64,000 bases of DNA, from NCBI RefSeq assembly GCF_036013915.1, contig NZ_CP107900.1:62001-126000 (forward strand), written 5' to 3'. Source of the DNA: Streptomyces sp. NBC_00464 (GTDB taxonomy: Bacteria; Actinomycetota; Actinomycetes; Streptomycetales; Streptomycetaceae). Below the pieces are notes generated by a model. The model did no database searches and was not told the DNA's origin. It saw only the letters and a program-made list of their open reading frames with translations. How positions within the stretch are numbered: position 1 is the first letter of the stretch; every line of letters starts with the position of its first letter. The position numbers were made by a program, and so were the translations under genes. Positions 52,318 to 60,848 of the stretch are shown here, one piece after another.

Positions 52318-52495
52318 ACGCGCCTACCCCGAACAACCTGCACCCGCTCCAGAAGTACTGACCCGTCGCCCTGCCTGGTCCTCGCCCGCTCCGCGCGGGC
52401 GAGGACCGGACAGGCCGCCCGGCCACCCGCCACACCCCACGCCACGCCGACGGACCTTCCGCCGACGGGGCGCAGTCCTCGCCACGCATCGGCTG
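52318..52495. repeat. Segmental duplication, copy 2
   Basis: Similar to 49844-50020, including codons for the same C-terminal peptide (HPLQK) and both downstream hairpins. Confidence 0.8.
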
Positions 52496-52625
52496 GCCGC
52501 ATAGCCCCGATACCGCGCCAATGCTGGATACCCGGCCTGCACCCAGCGCTGAACGCGCGCCAGGCCGGCGCGCCCGCCGCACTCTCCTCCATTACCTGCC
52601 TCCTGACCTGAGAGGACACCAGACC

Positions 52626-52871
52626 ATGAGCACCGCCACCCTCGCCGCCTTCACCGAGCCGGACCGCCCCAAGAACCTGCTGATCAGGTTCATCACGGTC
52701 GGCGGCTCGTACGTGGACGTCACCGGCCCCGGCGAGCACTCCGACAAGTACCGCTGGATCTGCCACGGCTGCGGAGACTCCTCCGACCGGTCCGAGGAGG
52801 ACTTCCTGTTCTGCATTAGGCCGGAGGCCAACAGCCACGCCGCCACCTGCCGCACCATCCCGCTGAAGTGA
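52626..52871 (+). CDS. Small zinc-binding protein (81 aa)
   Basis: MSTATLAAFTEPDRPKNLLI; then CHGCGDSSD and a later C-x8-H-x3-C group. The residues fit one zinc site. Overlaps the next gene by GTGA. Confidence 0.55.
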   Translation: MSTATLAAFTEPDRPKNLLIRFITVGGSYVDVTGPGEHSDKYRWICHGCGDSSDRSEEDFLFCIRPEANSHAATCRTIPLK

Positions 52872-53158
52872 CCGCCCGCCACCTGCGCGGCGCCCTGCTG
52901 ATCGCTGCCGCAGTCCCGCTCGTCGCCGCGACGGCCGTCGCCGTGCTCAGGGCCGGCCGCCTCAAGCTGTATGCCGACCGGCACCGCATCGAGATCACCG
53001 CCCAGCCCCGTCCGGGCTGTCCGCGCTGCCACGGCGAGGGCGGCTGGTGGACCGGTGGCGCCTTCCCCGAGATGGAGGCGTGCGGCTGCTGGTCCGAACG
53101 GCGCGAGATCCGCATCCGGCTCCTGCCCGTTCCGGCCTTGGACGAGCCGCCCTTCTGA
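52868..53158 (+). CDS. Membrane-anchored CxxC protein (96 aa)
   Basis: GTG start coupled to the gene before it. One N-terminal membrane segment (ALLIAAAVPLVAATAVAVLR), then CPRCHGEGGWW and CGCW. Not recognised. Confidence 0.5.
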   Translation: MTARHLRGALLIAAAVPLVAATAVAVLRAGRLKLYADRHRIEITAQPRPGCPRCHGEGGWWTGGAFPEMEACGCWSERREIRIRLLPVPALDEPPF

Positions 53159-53165
53159 ACACCAC

Positions 53166-53194
53166 CGCCCCCGGCCGGGATCCGGCCGGGGGCG
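53166..53194. terminator. 13-base perfect hairpin
   Basis: CGCCCCCGGCCGG-GAT-complement, 8 bases after the stop of the membrane-anchored protein. Confidence 0.75.
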
Positions 53195-53285
53195 AAAGCG
53201 CATCACGGGGCGACCGCAGCATCGGCAAGAGGCCGGCCGCCCCACACACCCCACCCCGAACACCGAGATGAGGAGCACACCCAGC

Positions 53286-53756
53286 ATGACTGATCGCCTA
53301 CGCGCCATCGAGGGCCTCGCCCTGGCCGCCGCCCTGACCGCCGTCTTCGACGGAGTCCACAGCTTCGGGGACCAGTTCGTGCAGAACTCGCACGACGCTT
53401 CGACCAAGGGCATGCACGGCTCCCACCTGGTCTACAAGAACGACGGCTCCCCGGTGGAGGAGAACCCGTGGCGCCACGGCAAGGAGGGCCGCACCTGCAC
53501 CGCCAGCGCGTACGGCCGCCGCTCGGTAAGCCGACACGTTGCCAGCTACTCCGCCGTGCAGCTCGCTTCGACGCTCGCCCTCACCCGCACCGTCGGCTAC
53601 CGCGTCCCCGCGGCCGCGCTCCTCACCGGCGCCGCGATCAACGCGATCACCCACGGAATCCTGGACAGGCGCGACCCGCTGCTGTGGAACCCCGGGGAGT
53701 TGCATCGGATGCGTGATCCCTACAAGGCCCATGCCGCTGGGCTGCGGGAAGTCTAG
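53286..53756 (+). CDS. Hypothetical protein with DUF3307-like His/Asp pattern (156 aa)
   Basis: ATG after GAGGAGC. Weakly hydrophobic stretches at both ends, an HSFGDQFVQNSHD motif and ITHGILDRRDPLLW near the C-terminus, resembling small membrane proteins with H-D-Q motifs (DUF3307 group). The match is only by eye. Confidence 0.45.
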   Translation: MTDRLRAIEGLALAAALTAVFDGVHSFGDQFVQNSHDASTKGMHGSHLVYKNDGSPVEENPWRHGKEGRTCTASAYGRRSVSRHVASYSAVQLASTLALTRTVGYRVPAAALLTGAAINAITHGILDRRDPLLWNPGELHRMRDPYKAHAAGLREV

Positions 53757-53866
53757 CGTCCTCGCCGTGTCAGGCACGTCGATGTGATCGAAGCTCTGAC
53801 CTGGCGGTTTGTCAGCGATCAGTCATTAGATGCATGATTCTGCCCTCTACCGAGAGGGGGCGGGGA

Positions 53867-55000
53867 GTGTCCGAAGGTACGCGTGAAGTCGCTGGCTCGG
53901 CGCGGCTGGAGCTGGTCTCGGGGGTGCATCTGCTGCACCCCGAGGACGCGGTGCTGGAGGCGATGCTGGCGGGATGGGCACGCCAGCAGATCGGCGGCCG
54001 TGGCCTTTTGAAGAAGACGGTCCACGACCGTCGCAAGATCGTCGAGCAGTTCAGGGACTTCACCAACGAGTACCCGTGGAAGTGGACGGCCGCGGACATC
54101 GACGAGTGGATGGCCGACCTGGTGATGCGTCACGACCGGGCCAAGACGACGCTCCGCACCTACCAGGGGGCCGTGGGCGTGTTCATGGACTACCTGCTGA
54201 ACCCGGTCTACGGGTGGGTGGAGGTCTGTCTGGAGAGGTTCGGTACGCACCCGACGCCGATCCTCCACGACGGCAACCGGCGCGAGCACCTCGTGGACTA
54301 CGAGGGCGATGAAGACCGCCGGCCGATGACGCGGGAAGAGTGCCAGCTGTTCTTCGACCACATCGACGAGCGGGTCGAGAAGGCCATCAAGCGCGGCCGC
54401 AAGGGGGCTTTGACTGCCTATCGCGACTCCACGCTGTTCAAGACGATCTACGGATGGGGGCTGAGAGCCTCGGAGGCGTCCGGCCTGGACGTCGTTGACC
54501 TCTACCGCAACGCGAAGGCTCCGCAGTTCGGCCGGTACGGCATGGTGCACGTCCGCAAGGCCAAGGGCACCAAGGGCTCGGGACCCCGGCGGCGGAACGT
54601 CGCCAGCATCAAGCCGTGGGCGGTCGAGGCCCTGGAGGACTACGTCGTCAACCTCCGGCCCCGCTACGGCTTCCCCAGCCACCCGGCCCTCTGGTTGACC
54701 GAACGCGGCGGCCGGCTGCGGGTCCGCGAGATCGAGGACCGGTTCGCCCTCTACCGCGACGAGCTGGAGCTCCCCAAGGAGCTCGTGCCGCACTGCCTGC
54801 GGCACTCCTACGTGACGCACAACATCGAGGACGGCGTCGACCCCAGGTTCATCCAGGAACAGGTCGGCCACCTCTACGCGTCCACGACCGCCCTCTACAC
54901 CGCGGTCAGCGACGACTTCGCGAACACGATGATGCTCAAGGCCATCGACCTGGCCTTCGGCAACGACTCCGACCTCACGGGCCGGGAACGGAACGGATGA
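53867..55000 (+). CDS. Tyrosine recombinase (intact, recombinase module copy 2)
   Basis: 377 residues from a GTG with GGGGCGGGGA upstream; an ATG lies 11 codons earlier. Catalytic residues are all present: Arg in YGWGLRASEAS (~200), HCLRHSY (HxxR, ~309), GHLYAST, and Tyr in TALYTAV (~344). The N-terminal SAM-like core-binding region (FTNEYPWKWTAADIDEWMAD) is complete. Stop and next start overlap as ATGA. No tRNA attachment site was recognised next to it. Confidence 0.9.
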   Translation: MSEGTREVAGSARLELVSGVHLLHPEDAVLEAMLAGWARQQIGGRGLLKKTVHDRRKIVEQFRDFTNEYPWKWTAADIDEWMADLVMRHDRAKTTLRTYQGAVGVFMDYLLNPVYGWVEVCLERFGTHPTPILHDGNRREHLVDYEGDEDRRPMTREECQLFFDHIDERVEKAIKRGRKGALTAYRDSTLFKTIYGWGLRASEASGLDVVDLYRNAKAPQFGRYGMVHVRKAKGTKGSGPRRRNVASIKPWAVEALEDYVVNLRPRYGFPSHPALWLTERGGRLRVREIEDRFALYRDELELPKELVPHCLRHSYVTHNIEDGVDPRFIQEQVGHLYASTTALYTAVSDDFANTMMLKAIDLAFGNDSDLTGRERNG

Positions 55001-55332
55001 CTATGACGGTCAAGCTCGACTACAAGTGGCATCTGCGCGAGGTCATGGCGACCAGGGGCATGTTCTCCACCACCGACCTGCGGCCGCTGCTGGCCGAGCG
55101 GGGCATCGACCTGTCGGCCAGCCAGGTCTACCGCCTGGTGGTCGAGACGCCGGAACGGCTCAACCTCAAGGTGCTGATGGCTCTGCTCGACATCCTCGGC
55201 TGCTCGATGGACGACCTGATCGAGCCGGTCGCCGCGGGCAGGCCCCGGGCGAACAAGGCCGCGGACGGCACCGAGACCACCGGCGTCGGCGCTTTCCGGC
55301 CCAAGCGGGCCCGGATCGTCGGGCCGTCGTGA
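54997..55332 (+). CDS. Small Cro/Xre-type HTH protein (module copy 2)
   Basis: 111 residues from MTMTVKLDYKWHLREVMATR. The HTH is LLAERGIDLSASQVYRLVVE then LKVLMALLDILGCSMDDLIE. Coupled by ATGA to the recombinase and by GTGA to the zinc protein. The counterpart at 8620 is recognisable though diverged. Confidence 0.85.
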   Translation: MTMTVKLDYKWHLREVMATRGMFSTTDLRPLLAERGIDLSASQVYRLVVETPERLNLKVLMALLDILGCSMDDLIEPVAAGRPRANKAADGTETTGVGAFRPKRARIVGPS

Positions 55333-57764
55333 CCACCATCCCGAGGGCCGAGACGGATCCGAACACGGTGATCGTCGACCTCGTCGCCGCGGTCGATCCC
55401 CACTTGCCGCCGCAGACGGTCCAGCACGCGATCTCCCAGGCCGTACATGCCAAGCCGCGTGCTGTCCTTCTGGCCCGGACGCTGGAGCGTGATCCGGGGC
55501 TGCTGACCTCGGGCCGGGCCGAAGGCCCGGCTTCGGTTGAGCGCTTGATCCGTCTTCTCGTCCAGGCCGGCGCCGTCAACGTCGTCCGGCCGCCCTGCTC
55601 GCGCTGCGGCAGGCTGGGGCCACTGACGAACACCAACGGCTCTGGCCTGCGGACCTGTGCCTCATGCGGCGGGAGACGCGCCGACACGCGATGGGCGTGC
55701 GGCGGCTGCGGCAACAGCAAGACCCCGCGCTACGGGCTGGACCGCTCCGGTCGTGAAGTCTGCCGGTCCTGCTACCAGATCGAGTGCACCGAGGACCCGG
55801 GCGCCGACCTCCTGAACCATCTCAACGGCCTTGCCCTGGGGCTCGGCGAGTCCGTGCTTCAGGAGGTGATCGCCGAGGTCACCAAGGGCAGCAGCTCCAT
55901 CACCCGGCGCCTGCTCTGGGACGTTCAGGATCAGCCGGGCCTGCTGGCCGGGCAGGCCCACCACCACGGGCCCCGGACCCTGCTTCTGGCCGAGCGACTG
56001 CACCAGGCCGGCGCTGACGGTGTCCCGGCGCCGAGGTGCCCGCACTGCGACCGCACCGTCCGGCTCAGCCACTCCATCAAGCGGCTCCGGGTCTGCGGCA
56101 CCTGCTACAACCGCTCGACCGCCCAGTCCTGCACGCACTGCGGTCGCTCCCGGCCCGTCGCCGGACGCACACCCGACGGCTCGCCCATCTGCAGCGACTG
56201 CCGCGACAAGGACGCCACCTGCCAGGAGGAATGCGTCGGCTGCGGCCGTCATCGGGCCGTTTCGGCCCGCACCGAGAACGGGCCGCTCTGCAAAACCTGC
56301 CGCAAGCCGCCCACGATGCAGTGCGGCAGCTGCGGTAAGGTCCGCCCCTGCTTCCATTCCGCCGCCGGCACCCCGCGCTGCCGGGCCTGCCTGATCACAC
56401 TGGAGCCCTGCACCGACTGCGGGCGCACCTTGCGCGTGGTCGCCCGGACACCTCGGGGGCCGTTCTGCGAGAACTGCTGGGAGATCGCTCCAGAGGCCCG
56501 CAAGCCGTGTCAGCAGTGCGGCGCCGTCGAGAAGCTCTTCCACCACGGCCTCTGCCGCCGATGCGCCGGTGAACGCCACCTGCGGCACCTGCTGACCTCC
56601 CCGGACGGCACCACCCGGCCCGAACTCGACAAGATCGTGGACGCGCTGCTGAACTTCAACTCGCGACGGACACTGCTCTATCTGCGGGAGTCGGCGACCG
56701 CCACCCGCCTGGTCACCGACCTCGCCTCCGGAAACTGCGAGCTCACCCACGAGGCCTTCGATGCCCGCAGGACCGGGCAGAGGGACATGGCCCTCGACTA
56801 CTTCCGCGCCGTCCTCGTCTCCGCAGGCATCCTGCCCGTCCGCGACGAATACATGGCCCGGCTGGAGCAGTGGATCGACCGGAAGCTCGACACGATCGAT
56901 GACACCGAGGACCGCAGGCTGATCACCGCCTTCGCTCGTTGGGACCGCATCGCACGCCTGAGGCGACGATCCCGCGGCAAGCCGATATCCGCCCAAGCGG
57001 CCGACATCATCCAGACCCAGATCGTTAAGGCCATCGCCTTGCTCGACTGGATCAAGGACCAGGGCGAAACTCTGGCCACCTGCCGGCAAGCACACATCGA
57101 CCTCTGGCTCACCTCCGAAGACCACCAAGGCCCCTACACCGCCGCACCGTTCGTCACCTGGGCAGTCCGCAGCAAGTTCGCCTCCAACATCAACATCCCC
57201 TCCCGCCCCCGGCGCGTCTCCCACCTCCCGCTGGACGCCGACACACGCTGGAGCATTGCCCGTCGGCTCCTCAACGACGACTCGATCGAGACGAAAGACC
57301 GCGTCGCCGGGCTGATGGTCCTGCTCTATGGCCAGACCCCCGCCCGAACCTGCCGACTGACCACCGCACACGTCATCCAGGACGACAAGGGCGTCGCCCT
57401 TCAACTCCACGAGATCCCATTGAGGCTGCCGCCGCCCCTGGACACCCTGGTCCTCCGACTCGTCGACATCGCCGAAGATCACCAGCACACTGTGACGGCG
57501 AACGAGTCCAACACACCCTGGCTCTTCCCGACCCAGCAGCCGGGAAAGCACCTGACCAGCGGCCAGCTCCTCGCCCGACTCCGGAAGATCGGGCTTCCCT
57601 CCGAGTCCGGCCGTTGCGCGGCCCTGCTCGACATCTGCACCACGATGCCGGCGGGCGTCCTCGAACGCCTCCTCGGCATCAGCCCCGCCGCTGCCGACCG
57701 ATGGGCAGCAGGAGCCGTCAGAGCCGCCTACGCAGCCGAGGTGGCCCGCCGATCAGGCGGCTGA
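55329..57764 (+). CDS. Large multi-CxxC protein with degenerate recombinase-like C-terminus (module copy 2)
   Basis: 811 residues from the coupled GTG. At least ten CxxC knuckles between residues ~80 and ~420 (CSRCGR, CASCGG, CGGCGN, CPHCDR, CTHCGR, CVGCGR, CGSCGK, CTDCGR, CQQCGA). The C-terminal ~350 residues have the helical layout of a recombinase (GLMVLLYGQTPARTCRLTTA; LERLLGISPAAADRW) without the Arg/His/Arg set. It should act with the tyrosine recombinase, perhaps in target choice or synapsis. Confidence 0.7.
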   Translation: MTTIPRAETDPNTVIVDLVAAVDPHLPPQTVQHAISQAVHAKPRAVLLARTLERDPGLLTSGRAEGPASVERLIRLLVQAGAVNVVRPPCSRCGRLGPLTNTNGSGLRTCASCGGRRADTRWACGGCGNSKTPRYGLDRSGREVCRSCYQIECTEDPGADLLNHLNGLALGLGESVLQEVIAEVTKGSSSITRRLLWDVQDQPGLLAGQAHHHGPRTLLLAERLHQAGADGVPAPRCPHCDRTVRLSHSIKRLRVCGTCYNRSTAQSCTHCGRSRPVAGRTPDGSPICSDCRDKDATCQEECVGCGRHRAVSARTENGPLCKTCRKPPTMQCGSCGKVRPCFHSAAGTPRCRACLITLEPCTDCGRTLRVVARTPRGPFCENCWEIAPEARKPCQQCGAVEKLFHHGLCRRCAGERHLRHLLTSPDGTTRPELDKIVDALLNFNSRRTLLYLRESATATRLVTDLASGNCELTHEAFDARRTGQRDMALDYFRAVLVSAGILPVRDEYMARLEQWIDRKLDTIDDTEDRRLITAFARWDRIARLRRRSRGKPISAQAADIIQTQIVKAIALLDWIKDQGETLATCRQAHIDLWLTSEDHQGPYTAAPFVTWAVRSKFASNINIPSRPRRVSHLPLDADTRWSIARRLLNDDSIETKDRVAGLMVLLYGQTPARTCRLTTAHVIQDDKGVALQLHEIPLRLPPPLDTLVLRLVDIAEDHQHTVTANESNTPWLFPTQQPGKHLTSGQLLARLRKIGLPSESGRCAALLDICTTMPAGVLERLLGISPAAADRWAAGAVRAAYAAEVARRSGG

Positions 57765-57815
57765 GACCGATTACGCAGCACCCGAATCTGCTCGGCGGCC
57801 TGCCATCATGCTCGG

Positions 57816-58268
57816 GTGGCCCACGACATAGTGTTCTTTCTCGCCCCCGATGACGAGACCGCGGCTGCGACGCGCCTGCGGGGACCGGGGGAGGCCTTTG
57901 AGTCTGTGACCTGCCGTTTTATTGAGCCGGACAGTGCCATCGCCGAATGGGACATGTACTTCGAGGAGCCTTCGGCCGAGGCCCCGCCGATTGAGCAGCT
58001 TCTCGGTTGGGCGTGGCCGGAGTGGGTCACCGCTCCCTTGAACGATGGAGTAGAGGTGTTCGCTCTGCCGAAACGGCTGACCCGAGCGCTGGCCAACGCA
58101 AGCTCTACCGAACTTGAAGAGCTCGCAGGCCGCTGGACCACGCGGCTCTGGTCTGAGGACGGGGACGACATGACCGACGATGACCTACTGGCGGTCCTGC
58201 AGGGAGTTGCCCGCCTCGCGGTGAGTGCGGTGAACACCGGTGGCGGCCTCTACAGCTGGAGCTTCTGA
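57816..58268 (+). CDS. Immunity-like hypothetical protein (150 aa)
   Basis: GTG start. Acidic single-domain protein (MAHDIVFFLAPDDETAAATR; LWSEDGDDMTDDDLLAVLQG) of the size and composition of polymorphic-toxin immunity proteins. No toxin gene is adjacent. Its 3' end overlaps the next, convergent gene by 19 bases. Confidence 0.5.
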   Translation: MAHDIVFFLAPDDETAAATRLRGPGEAFESVTCRFIEPDSAIAEWDMYFEEPSAEAPPIEQLLGWAWPEWVTAPLNDGVEVFALPKRLTRALANASSTELEELAGRWTTRLWSEDGDDMTDDDLLAVLQGVARLAVSAVNTGGGLYSWSF

Positions 58269-58645
58269 CCACCCGCCTTCGAAGGCGACTCGCGTTTGAC
58301 GCCGCTGCACGCCAAGAGCTCGGTCCCCGTGGCGTCGAAGTACAACGTGAAGTGCCACGACCGGTCTGCTGCGTCGATGATGCCGGTACGCAACTGCTTG
58401 TCGCGGTGCTGAGCCAGGATCTCGACGGTCTCGTCGAGGCCGAGGGTCGTCAGGCCGATTTTCAACGACCGCCTCAGCCTCGTCGCAGCGATGCCGGCGA
58501 CCATCCAATGGGGCACCTCGTTGTCCCAGACCATCACCTGGCCGCCGGCGGCGATGGCCTCGCGTGCTGCCTTGCAGGCACGGGTCTGGTCGGTGAGCAT
58601 CGCGGCGATGTCGGGCTGGCTAGGGCTCTCGTCCTCGGTGGCCAT
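58250..58645 (-). CDS. Hypothetical protein (131 aa), possible immunity protein
   Basis: From the ATG of MATEDESPSQPDIAAMLTDQ. Contains GQVMVWDNEVPHWMVAGIAA and WHFTLYFDATGTELLACSG. Not recognised. It lies in a run of small orphan genes. Confidence 0.5.
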   Translation of the reverse strand: MATEDESPSQPDIAAMLTDQTRACKAAREAIAAGGQVMVWDNEVPHWMVAGIAATRLRRSLKIGLTTLGLDETVEILAQHRDKQLRTGIIDAADRSWHFTLYFDATGTELLACSGVKRESPSKAGGQKLQL

Positions 58646-58789
58646 TCGGTGACTGTAAGGGGCGAACGCGGGCGTTGCTACAGGATTCGGCGTGGCCTGC
58701 TCGGGGCGCTGGGCCGCTCTGCCTCTCCTGCGGCGCACTTGAACTGAACCCGCTGCCCAGCCGCCTATGCCGCACGATCGAACATCGGA

Positions 58790-59064
58790 ACCTACCGACA
58801 CTTGCCGAGAAGGCGGGCAAGTCCGGCTACATCGACCACGCCACGGTCGTACGCAAGCAGGGTGGCGAGGGCACCGCGTACCCCGAGCCGGTGCAGGACG
58901 TCTCCGGTCACGGCACGGCGCTGATGGAGCTGTACCTTCTCTGCACCAACGGCACGTTCGGCTGCGCTCGTTCTTATGTGGTGCACGTGGCCGGGGGCCG
59001 CTGGATCTCCAGGACGACTGCCGTGCCTGCCACGGATGACGCTCTCAGTTGTCGCTGTCCTTGA
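58790..59064 (+). pseudogene. Truncated gene fragment, duplicate 1
   Basis: Encodes SGYIDHATVVRKQGGEGTAY then PEPVQDVSGHGTALMELYLL and continues to ARSYVVHVAGGRWISRTTAV. No credible start. The same peptide is encoded at 59825-60013. Protein family unknown. Confidence 0.65.
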
Positions 59065-59719
59065 CACCTCCTCGCAGGCCCCATTCATCCAGGCCGGAGT
59101 AGATCAACGCGGTGCGGCCTCGCGGAAAGGAGAAAGCCTCGGCCTCCCCTGTATATACCGCCACAAGTGAGTCGGCTCCTCGCCACCAGGTGTCGGCAAC
59201 ACCCATCACCTCGCGCACCTGCTCGTACCCGTCCAGCACGATGCCATTGACATCGTCACCGGTGACCCTGACGATCTGCTTCGCGCACGTGGACGCGTGG
59301 TCCGTCAGCGCGAGCGACTCCACCCAGCCCTCGACGGTGGCATGGAGGGGCACCCACTGATCTGCGTGAATGCCGAACTCGCCAGACGGTCCGATCATGA
59401 ACGAATAGGGAACTGCGGTCCGCTGCATCCCTGCTTCGAACCACCATCCTTCTGACGCAGAGCCTTCGGGGGAGTCCGCTTCGAGGTACCGCGGGCCGCC
59501 GTCGTACTGCGATGCGGGTGGTAGAACCAGACCTCCCCAGCGCTCTTCATAAGCCACCATCCGGTCGAGGACCGCCGCCGGGATGTCTCGCTCAAGCCAC
59601 CACTGCCTGTGCTCAGCGATGGGCCGGACATCGACCTTGACGCCGTGTGCTTGAACGAACGATCGGGCTCGTCGGGTCAGGCCGTCGGGCACATCGTTGA
59701 AGAGGTTGAGATTCACCAT
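59045..59719 (-). CDS. SMI1/KNR4 (SUKH)-like protein, probable immunity protein
   Basis: 224 residues. The N-terminal half has the SUKH signature of an E-x2-WGG turn (VAYEERWGGLVLPP). It also has SFMIGPSGEFGIHADQWVPL. SUKH proteins neutralise secreted or contact-dependent toxins. Here it stands between two copies of a gene fragment. No cognate toxin is visible. Confidence 0.6.
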   Translation of the reverse strand: MVNLNLFNDVPDGLTRRARSFVQAHGVKVDVRPIAEHRQWWLERDIPAAVLDRMVAYEERWGGLVLPPASQYDGGPRYLEADSPEGSASEGWWFEAGMQRTAVPYSFMIGPSGEFGIHADQWVPLHATVEGWVESLALTDHASTCAKQIVRVTGDDVNGIVLDGYEQVREVMGVADTWWRGADSLVAVYTGEAEAFSFPRGRTALIYSGLDEWGLRGGVKDSDN

Positions 59720-59824
59720 GGAGACGCTACCCAGTGGGCCAGGGACCCCGGCCCCCGGCCCTTTGCGCTTCCCGCAGCACCACGACCGGTCGAGCTGAAG
59801 ACATCGGTCCCGGCTGCCCTATTC

Positions 59825-60013
59825 CGCACGCCCGAATATCCGAACCTACCGACACTTGCCGAGAAGACCGGCAAGACCGGCTACATCAAGCACGCCACGG
59901 TCGTACGCAAGCAGGGCGGCGAGGGCACCGCGTACCCCGAGCCGGTTCAGAACGTCTCCGGTCCCGGCACGGCGTTGATGGAGCTGGACCTTCTCTGCAC
60001 CAACGTCGGCGCT
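59825..60013 (+). pseudogene. Truncated gene fragment, duplicate 2
   Basis: TGYIKHATVVRKQGGEGTAY then PEPVQNVSGPGTALMELDLL. It stops matching duplicate 1 shortly after CTN, so it is shorter. Confidence 0.65.
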
Positions 60014-60042
60014 AGACATCCGACCGAGCGTGGCACGTCGGA

Positions 60043-60342
60043 TCAGTGCCGGAATCGGGCGACTTCCCCCTCGATTCGAATCAGGAACTCCGTGATCGGG
60101 GCTCCGCTGCCCTCCGGAACGAGGGCCAGGTCTTGAGCGTAGATCGTCTCGTCTGCGGCCAAGGCAGCATCCTCGTCACCGCGGCGCCAGGCATCACGGG
60201 ACGAGGCGAAGAGGGGAGCAAGCTCTTCCCACGCCGGACCTGGTCTAAATCGACAGTCAGACCAGAACATATCGCCGCTTTCAAGGGTCAATGTTCCGAC
60301 CAGTCGCTCACCTTGCCTGAGCTGCCAACTCTGCTCCGTCAT
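60043..60342 (-). CDS. Small immunity-like protein (99 aa)
   Basis: From the ATG of MTEQSWQLRQGERLVGTLTL with a strong GGGAGGGG. The end is acidic-helical (ITEFLIRIEGEVARFRH). The pattern beginning W-x-L-x2-G-x3-G is common in short toxin-immunity proteins of actinobacteria. Family not named. Confidence 0.55.
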   Translation of the reverse strand: MTEQSWQLRQGERLVGTLTLESGDMFWSDCRFRPGPAWEELAPLFASSRDAWRRGDEDAALAADETIYAQDLALVPEGSGAPITEFLIRIEGEVARFRH

Positions 60343-60488
60343 GTTCCCCTCCCGCGGTGCGACGGGCACTCTAGCGTGCCGCGACCTGAGACGAGTGGGA
60401 ATGATCTTGAGGTGGCTGTCGGACTGCTTGGATCTCGTGTTCGTAGTCCTCTCTGTGGAGACAGCGCGCTTCTGGTCCACGCTGCTGA

Positions 60489-60719
60489 TCATTCGGTTGT
60501 GGGCCGGCTGTGAGGGAACGAGGGGATGCCCAGGTTCACGGGGGGCAGCTGCTGCGACCGGTGGACTTGGGCCCGCTTGGAGCGCAGGAACGTCAGGGTC
60601 AGCTCGATGCCTTCGACCTCGCCCTTCCAGCCCTGGGCGATCGCGTGCTGGCGGCGGGTGACCAGGTCGTCCTCCAACTCGTCCAGCCGGGGCAACATCG
60701 TCGGGTTGACCGAAAGCAT
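60489..60719 (-). pseudogene. Tyrosine-recombinase C-terminal tail fragment
   Basis: MLPRLDELEDDLVTRRQHAI then GWKGEVEGIELTLTFLRSKR is the usual coiled C-terminal extension of a large family of Streptomyces integrases. An in-frame stop (TAA) lies directly upstream, so only the tail remains. A related tail occurs at 62803-63078. Confidence 0.6.
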
Positions 60720-60848
60720 GGGACATCTGATGCAGGCTTAACCGAACTGATCTTGAAGCGGCTTCCTCGCATCGCGGCCGCTGCCCGTTGACTGAAGGTG
60801 ACCATAGAGATTCTCGTGATGATGTGAGGTACGGCGTGTCGCGTGCTT

